From the NCBI GenBank assembly GCA_000436795.1, contig HF993230.1:1-36186 (forward strand): a DNA stretch of 36,186 nucleotides. Reading direction: 5' to 3'. The stretch is from Bacteroides sp. CAG:1076. Its GTDB lineage: Bacteria; Bacteroidota; Bacteroidia; Bacteroidales; Bacteroidaceae. The position numbers were made by a program, and so were the translations under genes. A model generated the notes under the pieces. That model worked only from the letters and a program-made list of their open reading frames with translations, ran no database searches and was not told where the DNA came from. Of the stretch, positions 24,400 to 32,838 are shown in pieces. Within the stretch, counting starts at the first letter, position 1. Every line of letters begins with the position of its first letter.

Positions 24400-26130
24400 C
24401 TATTTTTTCTCGCCGAACAGGATGTCATAATCCCTTTTCGAGGCAGGTATAGTCCATTCTTCCGGAATAAATTTCCACTGGTTCAAAGGTTTCGGATCGA
24501 GCACCTTTACTTCCTCAATGCGCTTCATCAGATAAAAACGTAAATCCTTGTCGGTAGAGTAAACAATACGCTTTGCCAGTTCCGTCTTGGGAATGCCTGC
24601 ACCTTTCGTCAGCAAGTCGCCTCCACCATTCCCGCGATACGAATTGACTGCCACCCGATATACCTTATTCATATCGAAAGGTTCTCCGCTTGCCATGCGC
24701 TCTATCCGGATTTTTTCACCCTGAGGCTTTGTCACGTCCACGGTATAAATAATACCTGCTGCCGAATCGAAATTAAAACTTGGATTTTTGAAACGCCCAA
24801 AACCTTTGTCTTCCTCATTGAAAAGCATCAGATGGTCGTCGGGAGAATGCATCTGGTTCGTCCAAAGGGTATACGACATTTCCAGAAATCCCTTGATTTC
24901 CTTACCTGTCAGCTCCATGGTATACAGCAGGTTCTCATATTTATAAAGGTTGAACATGTCGCTCATATAAATATCTCCCTTCTTGATTTCGGCCGAAAAC
25001 GACAAGGGAGCACAAAAAGAAACATCAGCTCCTGTAATGTCGAGCTGCAACTGATGAAGCAAATCGATAAATGCCGAAGGACCGAAATAAGCATCTTTTG
25101 TTGTAATGGTTTCTTCGATACGTCCAATTTTTCGTGAAACGAAATCCATAGTGGCCTCATACGCTCCCTGAAATACATTCATGAAATCCGAATCCGGCGC
25201 ATATCCGTCCATATTTACCAGCTTACCTTCCACTTGTTTGGAAACCACTTTTCCATCCTGTTTCGTTACTGTAAAAGTAACTTCCGAAACCACTTTTGAC
25301 ATATTGACCGGGTCTACCAACAAAACAGAATCTCCTTCTACATTAGTCACTTTCTCATTCCTCCGTGCATGATCGTGTCCCATAAATACCACATCGAAGC
25401 CCGGAACATTCTTTGCCACATTGCCGGAACCGTTTTCTACCACATCGTCGAGCTTATTGCCCTCAGGACCGGCATGAAACAAGCCTACCAAAATATCCGG
25501 ATTTTCTTTTTCACGAATAATCTTTACCCATTTGCGTGCACAGTCTTCCATATCTTCAAAATGCAGACCGCTCCACAACTGTTCGGGAAGCCAGGAAGGA
25601 ATGGCAGGAGTTATCATACCCAATATAGCAATCTTTACTCCTTCTTTTTCTATAATATAATAAGGTGGCAAATACGGCTTTCCGGTCTTGTTATCGACAA
25701 TGTTAGCTCCAAGTACCGGAAAACTGCACTGACGTACCCAACGGTCGTACACGGCATGTCCGGTTTCTATATCATGATTTCCCATGGTACCTACATCGTA
25801 TTTCATATAGTTCAGCATGGCAGCACATACATGCTCCGATGTAGTATCCATATAATTATAATAATAGGCTACCGGCTGCCCTTGAAGGATATCGCCGTTG
25901 TCCATCAGTATAACGTTATCATACTTTTCCCGTTGCTCTTTCACATACGAAGACACACGGGCCAAGCTCCCCTTCGTCTGCTTATTACGTATAAAATCAT
26001 AAGGAAAATAACAACCATGCACATCGCTGGTCTCGATTAATTTCAAAGTTACCTCACCGTCTTGTGAAGCATGAACTGCGCTCAGGCTTCCAAGCCCTAA
26101 AAGCGTCATCAGACAAATCAGTAATTTCAT
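24400..26130 (-). CDS. Secreted 5'-nucleotidase / 2',3'-cyclic phosphodiesterase family
   Basis: These periplasmic metallophosphoesterases release nucleosides and phosphate from nucleotides. The 576-residue protein has an N-terminal signal peptide of about 21 residues (cleavage likely after AVHA). The calcineurin-like domain has D36 and H38 (SDVHG), D80 (DNGDILQGQP), N118-H119 (GNHD), GLFHAG and FMGHDHAR, a complete two-metal site. The C-terminal 5'-nucleotidase domain follows from about residue 330, with GADVSFCAPLSFSAEI and AVNSYRGNGGGDLL forming the substrate pocket. UshA and CpdB are the nearest named relatives, but which substrate it prefers cannot be told. It is a single-gene unit, divergent from the CbpA operon. 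Confidence 0.92.
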   Translation of the reverse strand: MKLLICLMTLLGLGSLSAVHASQDGEVTLKLIETSDVHGCYFPYDFIRNKQTKGSLARVSSYVKEQREKYDNVILMDNGDILQGQPVAYYYNYMDTTSEHVCAAMLNYMKYDVGTMGNHDIETGHAVYDRWVRQCSFPVLGANIVDNKTGKPYLPPYYIIEKEGVKIAILGMITPAIPSWLPEQLWSGLHFEDMEDCARKWVKIIREKENPDILVGLFHAGPEGNKLDDVVENGSGNVAKNVPGFDVVFMGHDHARRNEKVTNVEGDSVLLVDPVNMSKVVSEVTFTVTKQDGKVVSKQVEGKLVNMDGYAPDSDFMNVFQGAYEATMDFVSRKIGRIEETITTKDAYFGPSAFIDLLHQLQLDITGADVSFCAPLSFSAEIKKGDIYMSDMFNLYKYENLLYTMELTGKEIKGFLEMSYTLWTNQMHSPDDHLMLFNEEDKGFGRFKNPSFNFDSAAGIIYTVDVTKPQGEKIRIERMASGEPFDMNKVYRVAVNSYRGNGGGDLLTKGAGIPKTELAKRIVYSTDKDLRFYLMKRIEEVKVLDPKPLNQWKFIPEEWTIPASKRDYDILFGEKK

Positions 26131-26204
26131 AACAAATTAATAGATAAGACTGCATACAGGCGACAATTTGTCAGGTACTGTATACCATGATTAATTCAAT
26201 ACCA

Positions 26205-26234
26205 CAAAGATAATGGAAGTTGACTACCTGCAAA
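26205..26234 (-). promoter_or_regulatory. 5'-nucleotidase promoter
   Basis: On the minus strand TTTG (26231-26234) and TATCTTTG (26205-26212) are 18 nt apart, a full consensus match. The start is near 26198-26201, with a leader of about 70 nt. Confidence 0.75.
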
Positions 26235-26294
26235 ACCCTTAAAAGAATAAATAGCTTTCAATATGGTTAAAAGTCTGTTAACAAAAGGACAATG

Positions 26295-26309
26295 TGGCAC
26301 ATTCTTTGC
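26295..26309 (+). promoter_or_regulatory. Sigma-54 type promoter of the CbpA/CbpM operon
   Basis: The sequence TGGCAC-N5-TTGC matches the sigma-54 (RpoN) -24/-12 consensus at every conserved base, with the correct GG-to-GC spacing. Transcription would start near 26320, about 18 nt before the preferred ATG at 26338. No exact TAnnTTTG box is present in the same stretch. A small inverted repeat (GTTAA at 26266-26270 and TTAAC at 26278-26282) lies just upstream. Sigma-54 promoters need an enhancer-binding activator, which is not encoded in this window. Confidence 0.65.
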
Positions 26310-26337
26310 TTTATTTACAAATAAAAAAACAGACTGT

Positions 26338-27285
26338 ATGGCTTATATAGACTATTACAAGGTTCTTGGAGTTGACAAAACGGCAACTCAGGACGAAATC
26401 AAAAAAGCGTTCCGTAAGTTGGCTCGCAAATATCATCCTGATTTGAATCCGAACGACCCTACGGCTAAGGACAAATTTCAGGAGATAAATGAAGCCAACG
26501 AGGTATTAAGCGACCCCGAAAAGCGTAAGAAATACGATGCTTACGGGGAAAACTGGAAACACGCCGACGAGTTTGAGGCACAACAACAGGCTTATCAGGC
26601 TCAAGGCGGAGGAGGTAACGGCGGAGAATATTGGTATTCTACCGACGGACAACATTTTACAAGTGGCTTTGGAGGAGAAGGTATGCACGGATTTGGTGGA
26701 AACGCCAGCGGATTCTCCGACTTCTTCGAAGAGTTGTTCGGACATGGAGCTGGCAGAGGACGTAGTGCAAGAGGCGGATTCCGCGGACAAGATATCGAGG
26801 CTTCTTTGCAACTATCTTTGCGTGAAGCAGCTACTACGCACAAACAGACGTTCAGCATCAACGGTGAAACATTGCGTATTACCGTGCCGGCCGGAGTAGC
26901 AAACGGGCAAGTTATTAAATTGAAAGGTCATGGAGGCAAGGGAGCAAACGGCGGCCCCGACGGAGATTTGTATATTACTTTCGTTATTCCTGATGACCCT
27001 GTATTCAAACGGAAAGACAATGACTTGTATACAGATGTAACAATCGACTTGTACACGGCCGTACTGGGAGGTGAAGTTACAGTCAATACATTGGACGGAC
27101 AAGTAAAACTGAAAGTTCGTCCGGGAACTCAAAACGATGCGATGGTGCGCCTGAAAGGAAAAGGCTTCCCTGTTTACAAGCAGGAAGGCGTAACAGGCGA
27201 TCTGATTGTAACTTATCACGTAACCATTCCTACCACGCTGACGGAAAAACAAAAAGATTTGTTCCGACAGTTACAGCAAGGATAA
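26338..27285 (+). CDS. cbpA: DnaJ-type co-chaperone CbpA (curved-DNA-binding protein type)
   Basis: CbpA-like proteins stimulate the ATPase of DnaK and can bind DNA. From the ATG at 26338 the product has 315 residues. The J-domain occupies residues 1-70 with the HPD motif at 33-35 (KYHPDLNP). A glycine- and phenylalanine-rich linker follows (about 85-160). Then come two beta-sandwich client-binding domains and a C-terminal segment. The cysteine-rich zinc domain of true DnaJ is missing, which makes it a class II J-protein. An open frame extends 25 codons upstream (to 26263) but crosses the predicted promoter, so it is not used. A CbpM-like partner follows 17 bp later, supporting the name. Confidence 0.93.
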   Translation: MAYIDYYKVLGVDKTATQDEIKKAFRKLARKYHPDLNPNDPTAKDKFQEINEANEVLSDPEKRKKYDAYGENWKHADEFEAQQQAYQAQGGGGNGGEYWYSTDGQHFTSGFGGEGMHGFGGNASGFSDFFEELFGHGAGRGRSARGGFRGQDIEASLQLSLREAATTHKQTFSINGETLRITVPAGVANGQVIKLKGHGGKGANGGPDGDLYITFVIPDDPVFKRKDNDLYTDVTIDLYTAVLGGEVTVNTLDGQVKLKVRPGTQNDAMVRLKGKGFPVYKQEGVTGDLIVTYHVTIPTTLTEKQKDLFRQLQQG

Positions 27286-27302
27286 TCTAAAACCGTACGA
27301 CT

Positions 27303-27593
27303 ATGCAGAACGATTTAATCATCATAAACGATTATTGTACACATTGCAATATCGAACCCGACTTCGTCCTCATGCTGGGCGAAGGCGGTCTAATAGATAT
27401 CGAAGTGATAGATGATACCAGTTATTTTCCGGCTTCTCAGTTGAATGAACTGGAAAAATATACTCACCTGTATTACGACTTGTCCATCAATATAGAAGGA
27501 ATCGATGCCATCCGTCACTTGCTGGAAAGAATAGAAAACTTGCAAAACAGAGTAAAAACGTTGGAAAATGAGCTGCGTTTCTACCGCAGATAA
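27303..27593 (+). CDS. cbpM: CbpM-like chaperone modulator (MerR-like)
   Basis: CbpM proteins bind the J-domain of CbpA and restrain it. This 96-residue protein has the expected plan: an N-terminal winged-helix-like part (LIIINDYCTHCNIEPDFVLMLGEGGLIDI), the central YFPASQLNELEKYTHLYYDLSINIEGIDAI, and a C-terminal coiled coil (LLERIENLQNRVKTLENELRF). Its ATG is 17 bp after the cbpA stop, and a terminator follows, so the pair forms a two-gene operon. The family is assigned from layout and context rather than from long identity, so the name is somewhat less sure than the operon partner. Confidence 0.85.
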   Translation: MQNDLIIINDYCTHCNIEPDFVLMLGEGGLIDIEVIDDTSYFPASQLNELEKYTHLYYDLSINIEGIDAIRHLLERIENLQNRVKTLENELRFYRR

Positions 27594-27607
27594 TTCCCAT
27601 AATTACG

Positions 27608-27647
27608 AAAACCTTGTCACGTACCATCAGGCCCGTGGCAGGGTTTT
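27608..27647 (+). terminator. CbpA/CbpM operon terminator
   Basis: The arms 27608-27621 and 27634-27647 pair over 14 bp with two G-U pairs and are followed by CTTTTTAT. It lies just before the 3' end of the convergent outer-membrane protein gene. Confidence 0.8.
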
Positions 27648-27659
27648 CTTTTTATATGC

Positions 27660-28352
27660 TCAAAAGTCGCAGGTCAGACCGATAAAGAACGTTCCGGTCT
27701 GCTTCTTGTGGGGCAATCCTATTTTCTGTCCTTCCACCACCATGTTACGGCTTCCTCCGTACAAATCATAATCGGATGTCGTATATCCCAGCAATACCGA
27801 TAGACGTTCCATTTCCAGAGCCACAGCAAACCGTACATGATAATAACATGCCCTTGCCTGCGAGTTACTGATCCTTCCTGAAGTTACCGGCACATCAATA
27901 ACTGCATCCACCGGAACATAATTTACAACAGCACTTGAATTGGGAGGCAAAGGAACAGTAATACCGGGAGATACGCGGAAAGACAATGCTACATCACGGT
28001 CATGATCCAGATAAACAGAAGGTGAATACAAATAAATCCCCGACCGGAAAGCCATGAGATATGCCAAGTCATTCTCCTCTATCCGCCAGTGTAATTTTTT
28101 ATCTCTTGCATCTCCCGAATAAACATTGTCATCATCTATCTGTGGAGTAAAAAGCAATCCTGCTCCAACGCCAATAAAACGCCAAGGCTTATATACGACA
28201 CCTGTTTCCACTTCCCATGTCATATAATTGTTCGCGCCCCCATAAAGTTCCCATACCCAGTGCCTCTCTTTTTCCGGTTCCTGCGCCATTGCTATTGATA
28301 TGCCTAAAAAAGAAAAAAGAATGAGGCAACAAACACTTCGTTTTATATTCAT
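27660..28352 (-). CDS. Outer-membrane beta-barrel protein of unknown function
   Basis: This 230-residue protein is not recognised. It has a clear signal peptide (MNIKRSVCCLILFSFLGISIAMA, cleaved near AMA-QE; about 23 residues). The rest alternates hydrophobic and polar residues with many aromatic residues, as in small beta-barrels: WVWELYGGANNYMTWEVETGVVYKP, FIGVGAGLLFTPQ, AYLMAFRSGIYLYSP and RFAVALEMERLSVLLGYTTSDYDLYGG (read as separate strands). It ends in TGTFFIGLTCDF; a terminal phenylalanine is typical of proteins handled by the outer-membrane assembly machinery. It stands alone and shows no conserved catalytic motif. A structural, adhesive or transport role is possible, and none is supported. 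Confidence 0.8.
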   Translation of the reverse strand: MNIKRSVCCLILFSFLGISIAMAQEPEKERHWVWELYGGANNYMTWEVETGVVYKPWRFIGVGAGLLFTPQIDDDNVYSGDARDKKLHWRIEENDLAYLMAFRSGIYLYSPSVYLDHDRDVALSFRVSPGITVPLPPNSSAVVNYVPVDAVIDVPVTSGRISNSQARACYYHVRFAVALEMERLSVLLGYTTSDYDLYGGSRNMVVEGQKIGLPHKKQTGTFFIGLTCDF

Positions 28353-28434
28353 AAGTCATAACATTAGTTTAAGTTGTTACATAATATATCACCGAAAGAT
28401 TATTTCATATGCAAAAAACAACAAACGATTTCCT
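28353..28434. other. Short gene-free stretch upstream of the outer-membrane protein gene
   Basis: AT-rich, presumably containing the promoter of the 27660-28352 gene. The nearest box on the minus strand, TAATCTTT, is imperfect. Nothing else is seen. Confidence 0.4.
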
Positions 28435-28781
28435 CTAAAAGTTCATTGTATCGACCTCCATTTTCAAAACTTTAACCAACAGACATCCTTGCTGTTCCTC
28501 TTTATCACGTAGCATTACTACGTCTCGGGAACAAGTTTGACCAGCAGATATCCTTGCCGTTTCTTCGTATCATGTGCCATTACTACGTTTCGGAACCCAA
28601 TTGAACCAACAAAAATCTTTGCAATTCCTTTTCCCTCCAGTCCGACCGCCTTCCTCTTATCCTTCATCATTCTGCTTGATATTTCATCTCTAAAACTGAC
28701 CAAATTTCCAAGTTCGACTGCCTGCCTATACGTAGCGTTAGTCACTATTTCCCTGTCCTCTTCCTCAACATTCTCAATCAA
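28435..28781 (-). pseudogene. Decayed small ORF with internal duplication
   Basis: An ATG-started frame of 87 codons (28518-28781) looks mildly protein-like: MIENVEEEDREIVTNATYRQ at the start and AHDTKKRQGYLLVKLVPET at the end. After its stop, the next frame (28435 to about 28527) continues with VVMLRDKEEQQGCLLVKV, clearly a second copy of VVMAHDTKKRQGYLLVKL. The two copies are out of frame because of a one-base difference near 28528-28530. So this is either a gene broken by a frameshift or a non-coding repeat that happens to be open. No family is recognised and no promoter box is seen upstream. Confidence 0.4.
28467..28595 (-). repeat. Imperfect tandem duplication, two units of about 64 bp
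   Basis: Units 28467-28531 and 28532-28595 agree at about 51 of 64 positions by hand alignment, most differences being transitions, plus one single-base indel. A weaker third unit may follow at about 28596-28630. Together they form the 3' part of the decayed ORF. Confidence 0.75.
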
Positions 28782-28872
28782 AGAACTTCTCTCAAATCCG
28801 AATAAAGCTTAAACGGGCCGGCAAATCACCTTCAAAATAGATTCTCCCCTTACCCCGAATCCTTTTTTTAAT

Positions 28873-28880
28873 TACATTTG
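28873..28880 (+). promoter_or_regulatory. tex-nudC promoter (-7 box)
   Basis: The sequence TACATTTG lies 25 bp upstream of the tex ATG, predicting a start near 28885-28887. No exact TTTG at -33. Confidence 0.65.
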
Positions 28881-28905
28881 TGCCACATTATTAGAAGAAG
28901 TATAC

Positions 28906-31041
28906 ATGGAACAATTCAGCCAAATGATTGCCACAGCCCTGAAGCTACCTGTCCATCGGGTGGAAAATACATTGAAACTGCTTCAGGGAGGTGCTACCAT
29001 ACCCTTTATAAGCCGTTACCGAAAAGAAGCGACCGGAGGACTCGACGAGGTACAGATAGGTGATATCCATACGCGTTACGAAAAACTCTGCGAACTTGCC
29101 AAGCGAAAGGAAACGGTACTTTCTACTATCGAAGAGCAGGGAAAACTAACCGATGCCTTGCGTGAACGCATTGCCAACTGTTGGGATGCGACGGAACTGG
29201 AGGATATTTACCTGCCATTCAAGCCCAAACGGAAAACCCGTGCCGAAGCTGCACGCCAGAAGGGACTGGAACCGCTCGCCATGCTGCTGTTGATGCAGCG
29301 GGAAAACAATTTGTCTGCCCGGGTACGTCAGTTCATCAAGGGAGAAGTCAAGGACGAAGAAGACGCACTAAAAGGAGCACGCGACATCATCGCCGAGCAA
29401 GTGAACGAAGATGAACGTGCCCGCAACCTGATACGAAACCAGTTCAGCCGTCAGGCCATGATTATCTCGAAAGTAGTCAAAGGCAAAGAGAAAGAAGAAG
29501 CTGCCCAGAAATACCGCGATTACTTCGACTTCAGTGAACCGCTGAAGAAATGCACCTCTCACCGCCTGCTCGCCATCCGTCGTGGAGAAGCCGAAGGTAT
29601 CCTGAAAGTATCCATCACTCCCGATGATGAAACAGCCTGTACCGAACGGCTGGAAAGGCAGTATGTACACGGAAACAGGGAATGTTCCGCACAAGTGGCA
29701 GAAGCTGTAAACGATGCATATAAGCGTCTGCTGAAACCGGCGATAGAAACAGAATTTTCCGCACTCAGCAAGGAAAAGGCAGACGAAGAGGCTATCCGTG
29801 TCTTTGCCGAAAATCTCCGGCAGTTACTGCTGGCTCCTCCTTTGGGGCAAAAGCGCACCATGGGTATCGACCCGGGATATCGTACCGGATGCAAGGTGGT
29901 CTGTCTGGATGCTCAGGGCAATCTGCTGCACAATGAAGCAATTTATCCGCATCCCCCAAAATCGGAAACGGCACTGGCCGGGCGCAAGCTTGTTAAACTG
30001 GTCGAACAATATAAGATAGAAGCCATCGCCATCGGCAATGGCACGGCAAGTCGTGAAACCGAACGTTTCGTTACGTCCCAGCGATACGACCGCGAAGTAC
30101 AGGTATTTGTAGTCAGCGAAGACGGTGCTTCCATCTATTCGGCTTCCAAGATTGCGCGCGAAGAGTTTCCCGAATACGATGTGACGGTACGTGGAGCCGT
30201 ATCAATCGGTCGCCGACTGATGGACCCGCTTGCCGAACTGGTCAAGATAGATGCCAAATCTATCGGGGTGGGACAATACCAGCACGATGTGGATCAGACC
30301 AAGCTGAAAGCATCGCTCGACCAGACAGTAGAGAGTTGCGTGAACCTGGTCGGCGTGAACGTCAATACGGCCAGCAAGCATCTGCTGACGTATGTTTCGG
30401 GACTGGGACCTACACTGGCTCAAAACATTGTAGATTACCGTACGGAAAACGGAGCGTTCCACTCGCGCAAGGAATTGCTGAAGGTGCCGCGCATGGGCGC
30501 TAAAGCTTTTGAACAGTGTGCCGGATTCTTACGAATTCCACACGCTGACAACCCGCTCGACAATTCGGCTGTGCATCCGGAGAGTTATGCTATCGTAGAA
30601 AAGATGGCAAAGGACTTGAAATGCTCCGTTGCCGACCTGATAAAGGACAAGGAGTTACGCAGCCGCATAGAGGTAAAGAACTATGTGACCGATACCGTGG
30701 GACTGCCTACGCTGACTGATATTATGCAGGAACTGGATAAACCGGGACGTGACCCGCGCCAGAAGATTCAGGTCTTCGAATTCGACAAGAACGTGCAAAC
30801 CATCGACGACCTGCGGGAAGGCATGGAACTGCCCGGCATCATCAATAACATTACCAATTTCGGGTGCTTCGTAGATATAGGAATCAAGGAAAACGGACTG
30901 GTGCATATCTCCCAGCTTGCCGACAAGTTTGTCAACGATCCGACAACAGTCGTCAGCATGCACCAGCATGTACGTGTGCGCGTGCTCAGCATCGACCACG
31001 AACGCAAGCGCATTCAGCTTACAATGAAAGGACTTAATTAA
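28906..31041 (+). CDS. tex: Tex-family RNA-binding transcription accessory protein
   Basis: Tex binds nucleic acid and affects transcription; it is widely conserved, though its exact role is unsettled. The 711 residues show the normal domain order. There is a helical N-terminal part with the signature IPFISRYRKEATGGLDE (32-48). A YqgF/RNase H-like domain near residues 320-450 begins at MGIDPGYRTGCKV. Helix-hairpin-helix motifs sit at about 480-545 (VNTASKHLLTYVSGLGPTLA). A C-terminal S1 domain runs over about 640-709 (GIINNITNFGCFVDIGIKEN), ending in RIQLTMKGLN. The stop codon overlaps the nudC start by one base (TAATG), so the two genes are translationally coupled. Confidence 0.96.
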   Translation: MEQFSQMIATALKLPVHRVENTLKLLQGGATIPFISRYRKEATGGLDEVQIGDIHTRYEKLCELAKRKETVLSTIEEQGKLTDALRERIANCWDATELEDIYLPFKPKRKTRAEAARQKGLEPLAMLLLMQRENNLSARVRQFIKGEVKDEEDALKGARDIIAEQVNEDERARNLIRNQFSRQAMIISKVVKGKEKEEAAQKYRDYFDFSEPLKKCTSHRLLAIRRGEAEGILKVSITPDDETACTERLERQYVHGNRECSAQVAEAVNDAYKRLLKPAIETEFSALSKEKADEEAIRVFAENLRQLLLAPPLGQKRTMGIDPGYRTGCKVVCLDAQGNLLHNEAIYPHPPKSETALAGRKLVKLVEQYKIEAIAIGNGTASRETERFVTSQRYDREVQVFVVSEDGASIYSASKIAREEFPEYDVTVRGAVSIGRRLMDPLAELVKIDAKSIGVGQYQHDVDQTKLKASLDQTVESCVNLVGVNVNTASKHLLTYVSGLGPTLAQNIVDYRTENGAFHSRKELLKVPRMGAKAFEQCAGFLRIPHADNPLDNSAVHPESYAIVEKMAKDLKCSVADLIKDKELRSRIEVKNYVTDTVGLPTLTDIMQELDKPGRDPRQKIQVFEFDKNVQTIDDLREGMELPGIINNITNFGCFVDIGIKENGLVHISQLADKFVNDPTTVVSMHQHVRVRVLSIDHERKRIQLTMKGLN

Positions 31042-31832
31042 TGGAAACAGAAAAACAAACATGTGGATGGTTCGTCTTTAATAGCGGACAGGTCTTGATA
31101 GAAAAAAAAGAAGACGGGTATCATATTCCTTACGGAACAGAACCTCCGGTTGAAGTTCCCGTTGGAAGTACAATTCATACCATCGGCGAGATAAACGGTT
31201 ATCCCGCCAAAACATACGCCATTCATGTTCCGGTGGCAGGAGATGAAAGCACGCCACGCATGATGAAGGACTTGCGTGCTTCGTTCGATGTGCTTCCGCT
31301 GGAAGAATACAAGCGTGCCGGGAAAGCATCACAAATATTGAACTGGGACAAGAACAGCCGCTATTGTCCCATGTGTGGCGTACCGACCATACAAGTTTCT
31401 CCCATTGCCAAACGATGTCCGGAGTGCCGGCAGGAGTTCTACCCGCGCATTTCACCTGCGGTCATTGTACTTATAAAAAAAGATGACAGTATCTTGCTGG
31501 TGCATGCCCGCAACTTCCGGGGTACATTCAAAGGACTGGTAGCAGGTTTTCTCGAACCGGGAGAAACACTGGAAGAGTGCGTTTACCGGGAAGTTATGGA
31601 AGAGACGGGACTGACGATAAAGAATCTGAAGTATTTCGGCAGCCAGCCATGGCCCTACCCCAGCGGCATCATGGTAGGATATTATGCCGAATACGAAAGT
31701 GGAACCATCAAGCTGCAGGATGAAGAACTGAGTGCAGGAGCCTTTTACAGCCGGGATAATTTGCCGGAAATACCGAAAAAACTCAGCATCGCCCGCAAGC
31801 TGATTGACGCCTGGCTGGAACACAAAATTTAA
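31041..31832 (+). CDS. nudC: NAD+ diphosphatase / NAD-cap hydrolase NudC
   Basis: NudC splits NAD(H) into NMN(H) and AMP and in other bacteria removes NAD caps from RNA. The 263-residue protein has the complete plan. There is a variable N-terminal domain, then a zinc ribbon with C109, C112, C126 and C129 (CPMC and CPEC). The Nudix box GX5EX7REUXEEXGU runs from G169 to L191 with E187 and E188. The family-specific SQPWPYPSG motif is at 201-209. Its start overlaps the tex stop. The pairing with tex, an RNA-binding protein, is compatible with a role in RNA metabolism, though that link is an inference. Confidence 0.96.
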   Translation: METEKQTCGWFVFNSGQVLIEKKEDGYHIPYGTEPPVEVPVGSTIHTIGEINGYPAKTYAIHVPVAGDESTPRMMKDLRASFDVLPLEEYKRAGKASQILNWDKNSRYCPMCGVPTIQVSPIAKRCPECRQEFYPRISPAVIVLIKKDDSILLVHARNFRGTFKGLVAGFLEPGETLEECVYREVMEETGLTIKNLKYFGSQPWPYPSGIMVGYYAEYESGTIKLQDEELSAGAFYSRDNLPEIPKKLSIARKLIDAWLEHKI

Positions 31833-31855
31833 TCTGCAACTAACAGACAAACATA

Positions 31856-31900
31856 GAACGCCCCTATCAAATTCCCTTCCGGAAAATGACAGGGGCGTTC
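31856..31900. terminator. Terminator between nudC and the metallo-hydrolase gene
   Basis: The 10-bp arms 31856-31865 and 31891-31900 are perfect, with an internal loop of 25 nt that contains TTCC/GGAA. It is followed by TTTATATA on the plus strand and separates convergent genes. Confidence 0.75.
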
Positions 31901-31953
31901 TTTATATATCTTATATACTTTTTTACAGCTCTGAGAACTTCACTCGAAAAGTT

Positions 31954-32838
31954 TTATTTCATAAAAGCAGGAACCGGCAAGTGCATTCCCGCCATAACCA
32001 GTCCGTTTTCACGGGCATACTGCAAATAGGTCTTACGGGACTTTATCGCATTCTCCTTATCCATATCATAGGTTGCACAGATTTCCGGATGTCCTGCCTG
32101 CAAGGCCGCACCATGCATCAGGTCGCCGATGACCAGCAACTTGCCCGCCTGATAGACCGTATGCCCCGGTGTATGTCCTATCGCTTCGCGTGCAACGACC
32201 TTTCCGGGCAGTGTATCGCCGAAAGCAAACAGGTGCAAACGGTCTTTGTATGCGTTCATAGTCTTCACCACCTGTTCCTTTTTGTCGGCAGGCATCTTCA
32301 TCCAGCCGTCGTATTCTGCTTTCGAAGCATATACTTCAGCGTTCGGAAATACTACACTGTCGTTTCTCATCATTCCACCGATGTGGTCACCGTGAAAATG
32401 TGTCAGGTAAATATACTGTATATCGGCCGGAGATACGCCCAGCGAACGCAATCCGTCCATCAACCGACTGTCGGGAGCTCCCATTCCCGTATCGAAAAGA
32501 ATACGTGCACCATCACTTTCTACCAAGAAGGTACTGATAGAAGCCGGTATGCCGTTCTCCAGCGAAAGACTTTTTATCAGCTCGTCACTTGCATCGGGGA
32601 AAAGCGTACGGGGCATCAGCCGTGCAGGACCGTTATCCCGAATCCATGTTGCTTTCACTCCATCGAGCACGCATGTTGCCAAAAGACTATCTCCTTGCAC
32701 CCCTGTCCGGCTACTTGTTACACTCATACTGTCTGCACTTATTTTTTCATCTGCTTGTTTCTTGGCACTGTTGCCGCAACTGGCAAGCGACAAGAGCATC
32801 GTCGCGCCAAGGGCATAACTCCATATCTTACGTTTCAT
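31954..32838 (-). CDS. Metallo-beta-lactamase-fold hydrolase, lipoprotein
   Basis: This 294-residue protein has a lipoprotein signal peptide with the lipobox SLASC (C21), so it should be anchored outside the cytoplasm. The mature part is a metallo-beta-lactamase fold with the dinuclear zinc site intact: H147, H149, D151 and H152 (HFHGDH), H226 (GHTPGH), D239 (GDLMHG) and H286 (GMHLP). The overall pattern is nearest to the lactonase-like and general hydrolase branch rather than to beta-lactamases proper. The substrate is unknown; acyl-lactones or other esters are possible. It is a single gene between a terminator and a 275-bp spacer. Confidence 0.88.
   Translation of the reverse strand: MKRKIWSYALGATMLLSLASCGNSAKKQADEKISADSMSVTSSRTGVQGDSLLATCVLDGVKATWIRDNGPARLMPRTLFPDASDELIKSLSLENGIPASISTFLVESDGARILFDTGMGAPDSRLMDGLRSLGVSPADIQYIYLTHFHGDHIGGMMRNDSVVFPNAEVYASKAEYDGWMKMPADKKEQVVKTMNAYKDRLHLFAFGDTLPGKVVAREAIGHTPGHTVYQAGKLLVIGDLMHGAALQAGHPEICATYDMDKENAIKSRKTYLQYARENGLVMAGMHLPVPAFMK

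Noticed and set aside
28537..28812. 91-codon plus-strand frame opposite the decayed ORF
   Set aside because: Serine- and phenylalanine-rich antisense shadow with no promoter or family signal.
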